DNA from: Diphasiastrum complanatum
Taxonomy: Eukaryota; Streptophyta; Lycopodiopsida; Lycopodiales; Lycopodiaceae
Reading direction: 5' to 3'
NCBI GenBank assembly: GCA_029204225.1
Contig: CM055110.1
Location: 62,001-126,000 of the forward strand
DNA: 64,000 nt
Under the pieces are notes generated by a model. The model did no database searches. It saw only the letters and a list, made by a program, of their open reading frames with translations, and was not told where the DNA came from. The position numbers and the translations under genes are program-made. Below are positions 11,331 through 23,113 of the stretch, one piece after another; position 1 is the stretch's first letter; each line of letters begins with the position of its first letter.

Positions 11331-11383
11331 TAGGGTGCTAAAAACTTCATAATAAGTTGATTGGGGGTACTTTGTTGTAAACG

Positions 11384-13229
11384 TACTGGTTATCAACTGA
11401 TATTTTGGTTTTACTTTGACATCTAGTAACTTTAAAAGTTTTGGTAATATCGTACTGGTGACAATATAGTTGTCACAAACATTATTGATACCAATTCAGA
11501 GTTAGAAGTGTATATGTTTTATTTTGGTAATTGTAGCCAAGAATATAGAGCACTAAGATTGAACATGACAAAGACCTTCAATAATTTTTTTACATTTCTT
11601 TGGTTTGATCGACGTACATACCTTTTAGTAATAGTCGGTCTCTTAGGTTTCATAATTGTTTGGATAATGTTATAGTTGCCCTATTAGATCAGAATTGAAT
11701 TAATAGTAACCAGTAAAAAATATGAAAATACTGACATATTGAATATGTGTTGGAAGAAAGATAAGAAGAAAGTCTACATAGTAGATAGATCAAACTATTG
11801 ATTACTTCTTCTAAAACTCATACATCAAATGACACACTCTCAGCTAGTTATAGTGCAGAGCGGTTTGTAGATGCAGCTTAAAAAATAACATGGTTTAACA
11901 TGACATCAAATGAGACACTCTCACCTAGTTATAGTGCATAAAGGTTTGTAGACATTGCTTAAAAAATGCCATGGATGCTAACATGACCAGTCACTTGGTC
12001 GGATCTACATCATTACATATCTACATCTTCGAAATAGTTTGGCCCCAATTAATAGAATTTGCCTTTACGATGTCAATTTTAATACATTAGGACAAAGTTA
12101 GCTCATTTAAACTTCTATATCATATACAAAAAATCTAAACTGCTTATTAAAAGTATAATTTATTACAAAGTAGGGCTCCACACACTTTGTAATTTACAAT
12201 CATTCTCTAATTTGCCATTAATTTAAGTCATTTAGAAAGAAATGGAATGGCATTTAGGATGACACAGTAAGTAATGTTTAATGATACAATTGGCCTATTC
12301 CCTTTTCAATTTAGATTCATTAAAAGAATTCTTGTTCAATTTGAGATTCTGCAAAATTGCACCAACATTTAGATGCCTATCCTAGAACAATTTGCATTCA
12401 AAATAAGACTAAAGATCAACCAAACAATTTATGTAATGAATGTAAAAATTTGCAGGTTTGGGACTTCTATGTGGATTCCTTTGGGGATGCATAAAAACCC
12501 ATGAAAACCATTAAAAATTAATATTGAGTCATCAAAAGTTTGTATTTCCAAAACCTTAACAACTCAAAACTAAACTTTGAAGATTAAGTCACAAACCTGG
12601 TAATCCTTAAAAGGTTTGCCACAAAAAATACCAACTCTATCCTATGTAGTGAGATTCCAAAAAATCAACAGACATTTGCAAAAGGAAAAAAATAAAAAAT
12701 AAACACGTAAACATAGATGAATATGCATGGAAAGAATCTAAACACCCAAAACATGACCTATGCTGGATGTCTACAATCTGTGATGAGTTAAAAATGACTA
12801 TCATGCCGCATGAATTAACTCGTGCAGTGAATTTAGTAATAAATCACAAATTGCATCCATATGCTATTGCAAACAAATAGAACTAGATGCACCCCAAAAC
12901 TGCAAAAAAGAAATGTGGCTTGTTTCCTGTTGTGATGTTGTTGTTAAATTATTTTTATTGTAACCTCCGCCCTATCCAGAAAAGAAGGAACAAATTTCTA
13001 TGTTGGTCATGTGATAACTATTAGAAGCTTTCCCACACAAGCATATGGTCATAATGAAACCCTTCCCAATCATATGGTACTATTTAAATATGTTATGTGC
13101 CATTTTAGAATTTAATAAGATGCATAGGCCTTTTCATTTGTGTACCTGGCTCAAGAACCCTAACATTATTTTAAGGAACGAGTGTTTATCTAAGCCTTGT
13201 TGACATGTGATATTATTGTATTTGTTGAC
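11384..13229 (+). repeat. 1.8 kb direct repeat, copy 1
   Basis: Matches 14644-16454 from 'tactggttatcaactgatat' to 'tatttgttgaca' with scattered substitutions and small indels. Taken from TGG at 11387, it starts TG and ends CA, as LTRs do, but no primer site follows and flanks do not match as a target-site duplication. No coding domain was recognised. Confidence 0.88.
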
Positions 13230-14643
13230 ATGCAATATTAGTGTACTTCTTGTGATAATCTGCTAATATACGTTGCCATCTCTTGATATAACAGTACATG
13301 TAATATTATCACTGGTTGGAGATCAAGGCATTATTAGTCATAGGTAGGCTGTGATTGACCGAAGACATGCAATGCATGGTAAAGAGTAATTTATGGCTTT
13401 GATGAGCACATGCTTTAGATGTATGATGTATTCACGTATCAAATGATGATCCTACAATTCATGCAATATGAATCACACTTTATCTATGCTAGGAATTTCT
13501 TGTTGAAGATGACCCAATTGAAAAATAAGTTGCCACTACAAGTACTGTCCTTATACTAGATCTTGAGATTTGTATCATGCAATGCACATCACATAATGAT
13601 CAATCATAGCAAATGGCTTGTATGTACTTGGAGATTCTTGCTTCATGGTTGAGCTCTCTAGTATTTGTTGTCTAAACGGATCTATTGTCAGACATGTTCT
13701 TAAGTGTCTACCTTTCATTTGTGAACTTTTTTTTGCAAGTGTCTCTTGCCAAGTGGAAGCTTGGGTGATGAGATATCATGACATGGGGCTAGTCTAGCCT
13801 TTGTAAATATGCCATTATATTTTGAGAAATTCATCAGATGCAATATCATCATACCAAAAATTGATGTCATGTTCATTAATACTTTTGAAATATTATAATT
13901 AAAAATTGAATTTAGCATAGACAAGAGACAATGAACGTGAAGCTAATAATAAAGCCAATGCATATGATGATGGCGCTATCCAATCCGTGCACCCTGGAGA
14001 AGGGCTTCAATGGCCATCTAGAATAGACTCTGGATGACTGATCTACACAATAATAGATAAAATCCAATTGTTGAGGAATGCTTCTCAATATGGTAGTTAC
14101 GTAGTGGCGATCACCATCAGAGAGAGTGATCAGCCAATTGACAAAAAGGATTCAAAATACTAAAAGTGTCTTTTCGTATAGGGAGTCGGAAGGCCAAATG
14201 ATGAAGAGGCCATATTGTCGGGGCCGTTGGGGGGCTCTGGCCCCCAAACCCCCCGAACCCCCTGTTTCTTGGGGGGATCCACCCACCGAACCCCCGAGGA
14301 CCTCCTGCTATGCAATCCAGCCATCTCCTTACCATCATGGTCTCACATTAGACCCCATACAAACAACCATGCTCAATAACGACTTCTCCTCATAACAGGG
14401 GCCTTACAAATTTGAGCTCACGGTGAACTACTGACAACTAAACTGAGAGGTAAATGTTTAGTTATGTCTAACAAGCTTCAAGAAAATTGACTATAGAGAG
14501 ATCATGCACTTTGTTAGGGATAACTTCATCTATGATTTATTTAGTTCTATAGTATATGTAATTATCATTCTCCAAGAAAGAGAAGTAATGTTATTCATAT
14601 GATTTGATGATACAAAAGGCAAAATGATGGTTATGTGAAAAGG
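13230..14643. other. spacer of mixed repeat debris
   Basis: Three pieces are recognisable. 13420-13925 is an inverted copy of 43895-44310. 14170-14220 ('ggaaggccaaatgatgaagaggcc') matches 42440-42490 in the same direction and 22260-22330 inverted. 14474-14643 is a fragment of the chromovirus LTR seen whole at 20882-21250. Between them lies a GC-rich patch (14215-14310). No gene is supported. Confidence 0.6.
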
Positions 14644-16454
14644 TACTGGTTATCAACTGATATTTTGGTTTTACTTTGACATCTAGTAACATCAAAGGTT
14701 TTGGTAATATTGTACTAATATAGTTGTCACAGACATTATTGATACCAATATAGAGTTAGAAGTGTATATGTTTTACTTTGGTAATTGTAGCCAAGAATCT
14801 TAGAGCACTAAGACTGAACATGGCAAAGACCCTCAATAATTTTTACATTTCCTTGGTCTGATCCACGTAAATACCTTTTAGTTATAGTCGGTCTCTTAGG
14901 TTTGGTAATTGTTTGGACAATGTTATAGTTGCCCTATTAGATCATAATTAGATTAATAGTAATCAATAACAAATATGAAAATACTAACATACTGAACATG
15001 TGTCGGAAGAAAGATAAGAAGAAAGTCTACATAGCAGATAGATCAAACTATTGATTACTTCTCATTAAACTCAAACATCAAATAACACACTTTCAGCTAG
15101 TTATAGTTCAAAGCGGTTTGTAGATGTAGCTTAAAAAATAAGATGGATGTTAACATGACATCAAATGACACACTCTCACCTAGTTATAGTGCATAGAGGT
15201 TTGTAGACATTGGATGTTAACATGACCGGTCACTTGGTTGGATTTACATCATTACATAGCTATATCTTCAAAATAGTTTGGCCCCAATCAATAGACTTTG
15301 CCTTTACAATGTCAATTTTATTACATCGCACAAAGTTAGCTCATTTAAACTTCTATATCATATACAAAAAATCTGAACTGCACATTAAATGTATAATTTA
15401 TTACAAAGTAGGGCTCCACACACTTTGTAATTTACAATCCTTCTCTGATTTTCCATTAATTTAAGTCATTTACAATGAAATAGAATGGCATTTAGGATGA
15501 AATAGAAATTAATGTTTAATGATATAACTGGCCTATTCCCTTATCAATTTAGATTCATTAAAAGAATTCTTGTTCAATTTGAGATTCTGGAAAATCGACC
15601 ATCACTTAGATGCCTATCCTAGAACAATTTGCATTCAAAATAAGATTAAAGATCAACCAAACAATTTTTGTAATGAATGTAAAAATTTGCAGGTTTGGGA
15701 CTTCTATGTGGATTCCTTTGGGGATGCATAAAAACCCATGAAAACCATTAAAAATTAATATTGAGTCATCAAAAGTTTGTATTTCCTAAACCTTAACAAC
15801 TCAAAACTAAACTTTGAAGATTAAGTCATAAACCTGGTAATCCTTAAAAGGTTTGCCACAAAAAATACCAAATCTATCCTATGTAGTGAGATTCCAAAAA
15901 ATCAACAGACATTTGCAAAAGGAAAAAAAAAAACAAATAAACACGTAAACATAGATGAATATGCATGGAAAGAATCTAAACACCAAAAACATGACCTATG
16001 CTAGATGTCCACAATCTGTGATGAGTTAACAAATGACTATCATACCACGTGAATTAACTCGTGCAGTGAATTTAGTAATAAATCACAAATAGAACTAGGT
16101 GCACCCCAAAACCGCAAAAAAGAAATGTGGCTTGTTGCCTGTTGTGATGTTGTTGTTAAATTGTTTTTACTGTAACCTCCGCCCTATCCAAAAAAGAAGG
16201 AACGAATTTCTATGTTGGTCACGTGATAAGTCTTAGAAGCTTTCCCACACAAGCATATGGTCATAATGAAACTCTTCCCAATCATATGGTACTATTTAAA
16301 TATGCTATGTGCCATTTTGGAATTTAATAAGTAGGGAAAAAAGATGCATAGGCCTTTTCATTTGTGTACTTGGCTCAAGAACCCTAACATCATTTTAAGG
16401 AACGAGTGTTTATTTAGGCCTTGTTGACATGTGATATTATTGTATTTGTTGACA
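14644..16454 (+). repeat. 1.8 kb direct repeat, copy 2
   Basis: Partner of 11384-13229, slightly shorter because of internal deletions (for example near 15205 and 16085). Homology stops at 'ttgttgaca' (16454). An 84-codon frame at 15210 is not conserved as a frame in copy 1 and is not called. Confidence 0.88.
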
Positions 16455-16917
16455 CTTTAAATAATAATTATCAAGGGCTTTCTAGATTTTAGATCCATGG
16501 CTCTAAGTGCAGTGGATCCGATGTAAAAGTTAAAACTTTCTTTCAATAGGCCAAGGCTATTATGGGCTTTACACATAATTCCCTCGAGCACGAGGATGCA
16601 TGCAATTGTGATTGATTTTGATTAAATCATAACAATAGTAAACATGCATAGTTTAATCACTATATTAGTGTATAGTAAACACTAAGAAATATAAATTATT
16701 TGATGTACTTTTCTCGCTAATGGCTAAAGTAGCAGGAACTAAGAATTAGTGCTTTCTAATTCGAATACTCCCGCTGGAACTAGATTTAGGGGGAATTACT
16801 CATTTTGAATTTAGCACCGTCGCTTTTGGTTTGAAATTTTTCTCCTCCAGCTAATGTCGTCTCTAGTGTCTTCATGAAGCAAGTACACAAAGGTAAAGCA
16901 CGCTCTCTGTGTCTGTG

Positions 16918-16978
16918 TCTCTCTCTCTCTCTCGCTCGCTCTGTGCTGCTCTCTCTCTCTATATATATATATATATAT
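16918..16978 (+). repeat. (CT)n then (TA)n tract before S1-like ORF
   Basis: An imperfect CT run (16918-16960) passes into a pure AT/TA run (16961-16978) whose last bases overlap the ATG at 16977. CT-rich leaders are common just upstream of plant genes. The TA run could act as a TATA element only for a start further downstream, so the true transcription start is unclear. Confidence 0.8.
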
Positions 16979-17309
16979 GGCGATCATTCACTTATTCTCT
17001 ATGTTTGCCACCTTGTTTCTACTTCAGGTGTCTTGCGCTTCGTCTCTAGACGCTTCCTTTAGCGTAACAAACCTATGTGATGATTTCATAACTGCGAGTT
17101 GTTCAAATGGGACTAAATCTTTGGGCGTCCATGTGGTGCACAGTGGTCTCAGTTGGTCGTATAATTTCACTGCAACTGAACAAACCGAATATATCTGTGA
17201 TTTCACAAGAAGGGAGGGCATGACATTTCAGGCAGCCAACCTGCAGATATGGACTTGGAAATTGAACTTGGACATAATGCTAAACCTTCTTTCTCCGCTA
17301 GTTCTTTAG
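16977..17309 (+). CDS. S1/SPH-like secreted protein, possibly truncated
   Basis: The 110-residue frame opens with a clear signal peptide (MAIIHLFSMFATLFLLQ, cleavage likely after VSCAS). The mature part has the layout of the plant self-incompatibility S1 family: N-terminal beta strand ending in a Cys (TASCSNGTKS), SLGVHVVHSG, SWSYNF, then an aromatic-x-Cys (YICDF). Family members are small secreted proteins of 110-130 residues with a further Cys pair near a C-terminal Trp. That part is absent here; another frame just downstream reads LDCIAKVSWSESRS, so a frameshift or unrecognised intron near 17220 is likely. It sits alone between repeats. S1 assignment is by pattern only; a generic small secreted protein remains possible. 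Confidence 0.5.
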   Translation: MAIIHLFSMFATLFLLQVSCASSLDASFSVTNLCDDFITASCSNGTKSLGVHVVHSGLSWSYNFTATEQTEYICDFTRREGMTFQAANLQIWTWKLNLDIMLNLLSPLVL

Positions 17310-19087
17310 ATTGCATAGCTAAAGTGTCATGGTCTGAGTCCCGCTCGTGATTTTGGAATATTAAATTACATATTGCAAAAATCTAAAATGAATGCGCATT
17401 CCCTCTTTTGCCACACAACGACCTCTGAAGCTCGGCTGGCACAGTCGTTGCTGGCTTCCACAGGACATTCGTGCTCCTGAACTCTCGATGTACAGCTCAG
17501 GACTTCTTCATGTCTTGCCGTCCAGCACCCTATTTACGCCTCCTAAGTTGCCTCCCTAGTTGTAAATGATCCTTGTATCTTTGTCATGTGTTGCCAACTG
17601 CCGATAGCCTGTGTCATTGAAGCTTATAATCCCAGCGTTCAGTCGATGCGTTTAACAAAGTGTGGCTCCCTTTTTTCACTCAGCCGCTGTGTTGTCATTC
17701 CACCCAGAAGTCAGGAAATGTCCACATCCCCACGACGTCTTACTTAGGTAAGTATGTCTTGCGATTGTTACACGTGCAATCTGTAGGCTAATGGTCTGTC
17801 TTTGCTTTGCGATTCGAATTACACTGGACATGGACTTAGCATAAAACAAATAGCAAATCCGCTGCTGCAACTTGCATCAAGTAAATGATTTTTAGCCAGA
17901 GAAACCTAATACAAGAATAGACATGGTCTGTCTGAAGTGTGCTACTATCTGGTCGTGCTCTTAATTTCTATATGTTTATAGATTGACGTCTTTTGCAATC
18001 TAATTTATAATAAAATTAGAATCTGTAAAACCTTGGCAGTACCAGCAATGTCAATGGAGGTTGGAGAATGCCTACGCTGTTATGAGCATCTATTTGCGTA
18101 TATGACCTCAAAACTTATCGTTTTCTTGCTACCTTTGACACCATGAAGGAAATCCCAATCTAGACTGGGTTGTCAAACCAACTGGAATCTGGTTACTGTA
18201 CAAAAACGGTAGGCGGGGAGGTTTTGTGCCTTGGATGTAATACACAAGTCGATTGTTGACGATGCTAAGGTGATCTTCAACTTTGTGATATTTATTTTGT
18301 GCAGTTAAACTATAGAGCTGTTGTTCTTTTTGTCCTCAGCGTGCCTTAGGTAGATAGTGTACCATTCAATATTCAATGTTAAGATTCTGAGGTAAGCATT
18401 GTAAGAACCAGAAAGCCCAGTTCAATCAAGGTTAACATTACTATTAGCGTATAGAGTAAACACTACTGCCTGCTTGGTACATTCTCTGCATATTGACAAT
18501 TCTTTTCTTAACTATTTCATCGGCAATGTTGTTCTAAGTTTTTATCTGGCTATGTGCGTATTTCAACCTGGCATATAATTAGACACAAGGCCTATATGAT
18601 AGGTTGTAATATCCCATCTGTACTTGTTTGTTGGCAGGTCTTATCTATCATGATTTTACGCCTGGAGTAAACAAGTACTCATCTAGATAATCAAACACAT
18701 GATTAGGTTAACGGAATTCTAAGAACAGGAGATTCCTATTTAGGTGTTGGGATTCATTTGTCTTCTCCGAATAAAACAAAAACCTCGTGGTATCATACCA
18801 CAAAGGCCTTTCCATAATGGTGAAATTGTTGGATTGATAAAGGAGATCTTTTTTATTACAACTTTATCTTTGAGATACAAACAAATGCATTTAGAAGCTT
18901 TTTTGCTAAAGAGGTGGTTATTGGTAAGTTCAGTTACGGTGAGATTCGTTTGTTTCTTTTAACGTGTTGAGTTGCAAGAGGTTACACTATTACAAAAGTA
19001 GTTAACAGTTTTTACAAGAGTAGAGTTAAGATTGCACATAATAGGTGATCTTCTTTTGATGATAATTTCTTACAAAGGGTTTAATAG
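17310..19087. other. unassigned single-copy-looking stretch
   Basis: No domain or repeat partner inside this window was found over about 1.8 kb. It is a little less AT-rich than its surroundings in 17400-17760. Short frames at 17676-17870 (minus) and 18744-18962 (plus) show no recognisable features. It may hold the 3' part or UTR of the S1-like gene. Confidence 0.4.
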
Positions 19088-20182
19088 TTGGCCACTAAAT
19101 ATGTTTGCCATTTTGGAATTTTGGTCAAAAAGAAACAAATTTAAAAAAGGAAGATCAAGTTGGCAATAATCCTCAAATATTCACAACTCTTATATTCACA
19201 ATAATAATGATAAGTACTCATAATATTTTAGTAAACACGATCAATATTCACAAGCAATCACGATCAATGTTTATTATAATAACGATTAGCATTCACAATA
19301 ATCATGATTAATATTAAGGCTATTCACTTTTTTGTATTCACAATGTTAGATAATTTTTGCCAACCATCAAGCATATAGACTTCAAGACACATCATTGGAA
19401 ACTCGATCAATTCTTCATCCAATATAGAAAACAATTTGGATACATCCTCCATAAGAAGACATTATCATATACAATACAAATAGATCCTCAGAGAAATTCG
19501 GTTGTCATTTTTCTAGATTCGAGCATGCAAGGGCACAATAAGAAGACAAACATTGTGGAATGCAGGCAGCAATGGAAAAAAAATTGTTTGCTTTTTTTCA
19601 AGCATGCATGCTATGTTCTTGTTTTCATGAATGCAGACTCGCTTCCATGTTGCATAATTGAGCCCTCCACCAATGGCTAAATCTAATTGTGAGATTGGAG
19701 TATAATCAAATTCACAAATCTAAATTGAAAAGTCAATAATTTCATTAGTTAAAGCTTAACAAATACATAATACAATAAATTAAGTCAAAAATTTGAAGTT
19801 CATCTTACCTATAAATACTTACCAGAACTTAGACCAATGATAAGGTCATGCAACTTGGAGATCATTGAAAAATTTCCATGGAAGTTCTTTTGTTATATAG
19901 ACTTAAATACCCATAAATGAACCTCGCATCCTTGCTAAAAAAAATAAAAAACAAGAATTCCACTAAACGCATGTCAAAAAGAGGTGATAAGTATCATTTA
20001 AGTATGGGCTTTGGAGAACTAAAGATGATCATAAATCCTATTAGGCTAATGTGAAGCCAAATAAAAATGCTTGTAAAATTGGAGATTGGTTAACATAACA
20101 GTTCATTTACGTAGGGTGTTCTAGAAAGTGAGTATTTAAATTGTATAGGAGTATTGGAAAATGAATTTAGGTCAGAAGTAAA
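19088..20182. repeat. 1.1 kb dispersed repeat, copy 1
   Basis: Matches 30941-32004 in the same direction, from 'ttggccac' to 'gaatttaggtca'. The first 250 bases are full of 'attcacaataat' words. To its right lie fragments of a minus-strand copia RNase H, so it may be that element's LTR, but a polypurine/LTR junction is only weakly visible (20196). Confidence 0.8.
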
Positions 20183-20189
20183 ATTAATG

Positions 20190-20870
20190 TGCAATACTCG
20201 CCCTTAAGCTTACCACTAAAAACCTGAATGAAAAAATAACATACTAACTAAGGTAATGTGTTTACCCACCCTTTGGCAAAGACTTTGTTGGAATATTGGC
20301 CAACATGTTATCGGTATGATAGTAACCCATGCATTAATGCAATGAAGACATTTCTAGTAATGATGGGCCCACATAGTCTCTTCAGCTCCAGTGGACCCAC
20401 TTTAGAATGTTAAACAATAAACCTATTTGGAGTGCATTTCTACTCAAAAAAGGTAGTGTCCTTGACAGTCTATGTTGTACCACCAAAACATGCTTTTAGC
20501 CTGCAACGTATTCGGACTCGGTAATGGACAAGGAAATTAATTTTTGCTTTCGATTGTTCCATGAAATTGGTTCTGCAAGAAATCATATGTAGCCAAAGGT
20601 TGATTTTCTAGTATCTACTTCTCTAGCCCAGTCTCAATCTAAATAGGCATTTAGAACTAGTGCATCCTTGGAATCTCTAACATAACACACTATCTAAGGT
20701 AACATACTAACTAGGGTAATGTGTTTACCCTTTGGCAAAGGCTTTGTTGGAATATCAGCCAACATGTTATCGGTATGATAGTAACATAATTTGACATCTT
20801 TCTAAACTCTCTCTCAAAAAATGAAATTTAACTTAAATGTGTTCAACGAGTTCATGGTTTGAGAGGAAAA
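20190..20870 (-). pseudogene. pol: copia G-type RNase H remnant, partly duplicated
   Basis: Read on the minus strand, 20670-20480 resembles the copia RNase H core (YSDSDW, RKST, isW-x-KKQ pattern) seen better at 32302-32120 and 47230-47500. 20320-20200 and again 20790-20695 encode the RNase H tail ('adip-KpLPKa' pattern seen intact at 46100-46195), so a small duplication occurred. All frames are broken. Confidence 0.7.
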
Positions 20871-20881
20871 ACAATGAATTA

Positions 20882-21250
20882 TGATAAAATCTTAACTTCA
20901 AAAAAATTGACTATAGAGAGATCATGCACTTTGGTGGGGATAACTTCATCTATGATTTATTTATTAATATATTATATATGATTATCATTCTCCAAGAGAG
21001 AGAAGCACTGCTATTCATATGATTTAATGATACAAAAGACAAAAGGATGGTTATGTGAAAAGATACTAATTATCAACTGATATTTTGGCTGTGCATATTC
21101 ATGACTCAAGATTGCATATTTCGTTCTCTGTTTGTAAGGATAATTTCTATAGATTTTGTTATCCATGATGGTACGTGTGTCTCGAACACTGGAGGGCCGG
21201 TCTACCATATTACGACTATTCCATGTCCGTAACTGAATATGGCCGTAACA
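20882..21250 (-). repeat. chromovirus LTR, minus copy (369 bp)
   Basis: Starts (minus sense, at 21250) TGTTACGGCCATATTCAG and ends GATTTTATCA at 20882. It matches the plus-strand copy at 43499-43868 end to end. The TGTTACG start, preceded by a purine tract, is typical of plant Ty3/gypsy chromoviruses. Confidence 0.85.
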
Positions 21251-22690
21251 TTCTTCCTCCCTTAAATTGGTTATGTCCTAAAAATGGAAAAAAGAAAACA
21301 TGAAATTATCCCTGAACCTTTAAAATCCTACCCATGAATCATTATTCTTAGTTTGATCTTTCCATCCGAATAAGTACTCTGAGATGCAACAATTTTTACA
21401 TTGCTTGCCTCTACTCGTGAATATTAACTCAAATCCCAAGGATACACTCAGCTATAATTCCTCTAAAAGGGTTGATCTTATCCAAAAAAAACTCATCAAC
21501 TTCATGTATTCCCAATTACATGGAACACTGGGTGATTTTACTTTATTTCAAAAATTAAATTTAAAAGATAAAAAAATTCCATTCCAATTTATATCAAAAA
21601 ATAATGCTTTTTGGTACAAATATGCTTAGAATATCCAAATATTCTAGAATTCCACAACTTAGTCATCTGAAATCGCTAGGAGATCCATCAAGTCTCAGAC
21701 AATTATAACTCAATCCAAAGTACTGCAATTACTCTAATGAGTTGACAACCTCATTCTTAGCATCACGTGCAAGATATCAGCAACTATCCATATCTTAATA
21801 GATTTATCTATTCCCTATTGTACGGTGAGCACTTATAGACTACAATTAGTGAGGTAAGCAAATTTTACTTAATGAAAATGCTTGTGAGATCCACACAATC
21901 TCAAGTATGTGCTGGAGTAAAGAAATTTAGAGTTCAACCAATAGATCTAAATCCTTGACTCACCCAATTGATCAAGAATTACTCAATATCTTAAAAATCC
22001 TTCCATTTTCTTATACTCTTCAAATGACCTTTAAGTATCAATTTATGATTCGTCAATCATAAACATTTAGACTCTTTTGATTCATCAATCATAAATTATA
22101 GGATTCCAAAACCATACTTTATCAATGGAAGATACTAGAGTATATGTATAGCAACATACAACTCAGAAAATATAAGAATCATTTTTAAATCTTTTCCACA
22201 AGGAAAAATACATATACCAAATAGATATCCAATATCTATATCGAAAATGGTACAAACAAAATCCCGATGGTAAGGCCTCTTCATAATTTGGCCATCCAAC
22301 TCCCTAAGTAAAAACACACTTCTTGGTGTTTTGCACCCGAAACAGTCGACAAACTACACAGTCACAATGCTCTCAATCAGAGCTTGCATCTGATACCCAT
22401 ATTGCCTAAAAAAGTTTTAAAAAATTTCAAAAAAAAAATGATTATGCACGATTCTGGGAAAATCTCAAAATGTGTCAAAAATGATTCTGCACGATTCTGA
22501 ATTGCGGTGCATCTATGATTCTAATACAACAACCCAAGAAAAAAACTTAGTTCATTCAAAACCCTAACTTTGGTCTAAAAATAAAACAAAAGCATAGGTC
22601 AACTTGATTGCTCCCCACACAACCGCCATCAACAAGGAAACGGAGGCTGCCCAAAGTGAGAGAAATAGAGGTTCCTACATGCAGGTCAAG
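21251..22690 (-). pseudogene. pol: chromovirus 3' end (Ty3/gypsy), minus copy
   Basis: Inverted match to 42056-43498. Near the LTR, the minus strand shows the remnants of the tail motif 'F-x-WKDQTKNNDSWVG', the chromodomain-like end better seen at 43310-43552, but with frame damage. The rest, to 22690, has no intact frame and includes short repeated phrases such as 'cgattctg'. It is likely the 3' untranslated part plus older debris. Confidence 0.7.
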
Positions 22691-23113
22691 AGGCTGGATT
22701 GTGGGTTTCATTAGGGGAAATATGGGCTCAAAATGGGCCCTTTAAGAAATTTCACTTTAGAGAGGCTACGTAGAGAGAGAATGCAAACCGGTTTCTTCTG
22801 GTCACCATTTTTTGAGTTTCCAGCCTTGCCCGATGTTTAACTAGTATGGTTAACTTCAGACAATAGCTAATTTAGCATGAGATGTAATAACCTCTTTTCA
22901 TGCTCGTTCCAAAATTCGGGACTAGAGCTTTAAGACTGAAAATCTTGGTGTGCTCAATGCAAAAACTGAAGCGGGAGAGGCAAAACTTTTGAAATCACTG
23001 TATGCTTATAGTGAAATATGAGGTGGGACAATTTTTCAATGCGACATAGACATTACAAAAGTAAGGAATGCTAGGTCTATTCATATTGATTTATTGTAGG
23101 TAGATTCGTTTAC
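22691..23113. other. flank of transposase unit
   Basis: No gene or strong repeat. The word 'tttttcaatgcgacataga' near 23034-23052 resembles part of the forward motif at 27738 ('ttcaatgcgacaaat'), so this may be the worn left end of the transposon at 23114-28830. Confidence 0.35.

Noticed and set aside
11384-16454. Direct repeats considered as an LTR pair of one element
   Set aside because: No primer site after copy 1, no polypurine tract before copy 2, and outer flanks do not match.
19195-19310. Regular 'attcacaataat' words, considered as a CRISPR-like or satellite array
   Set aside because: Spacing is irregular, units are short, and the stretch is part of a longer dispersed repeat in a plant genome.
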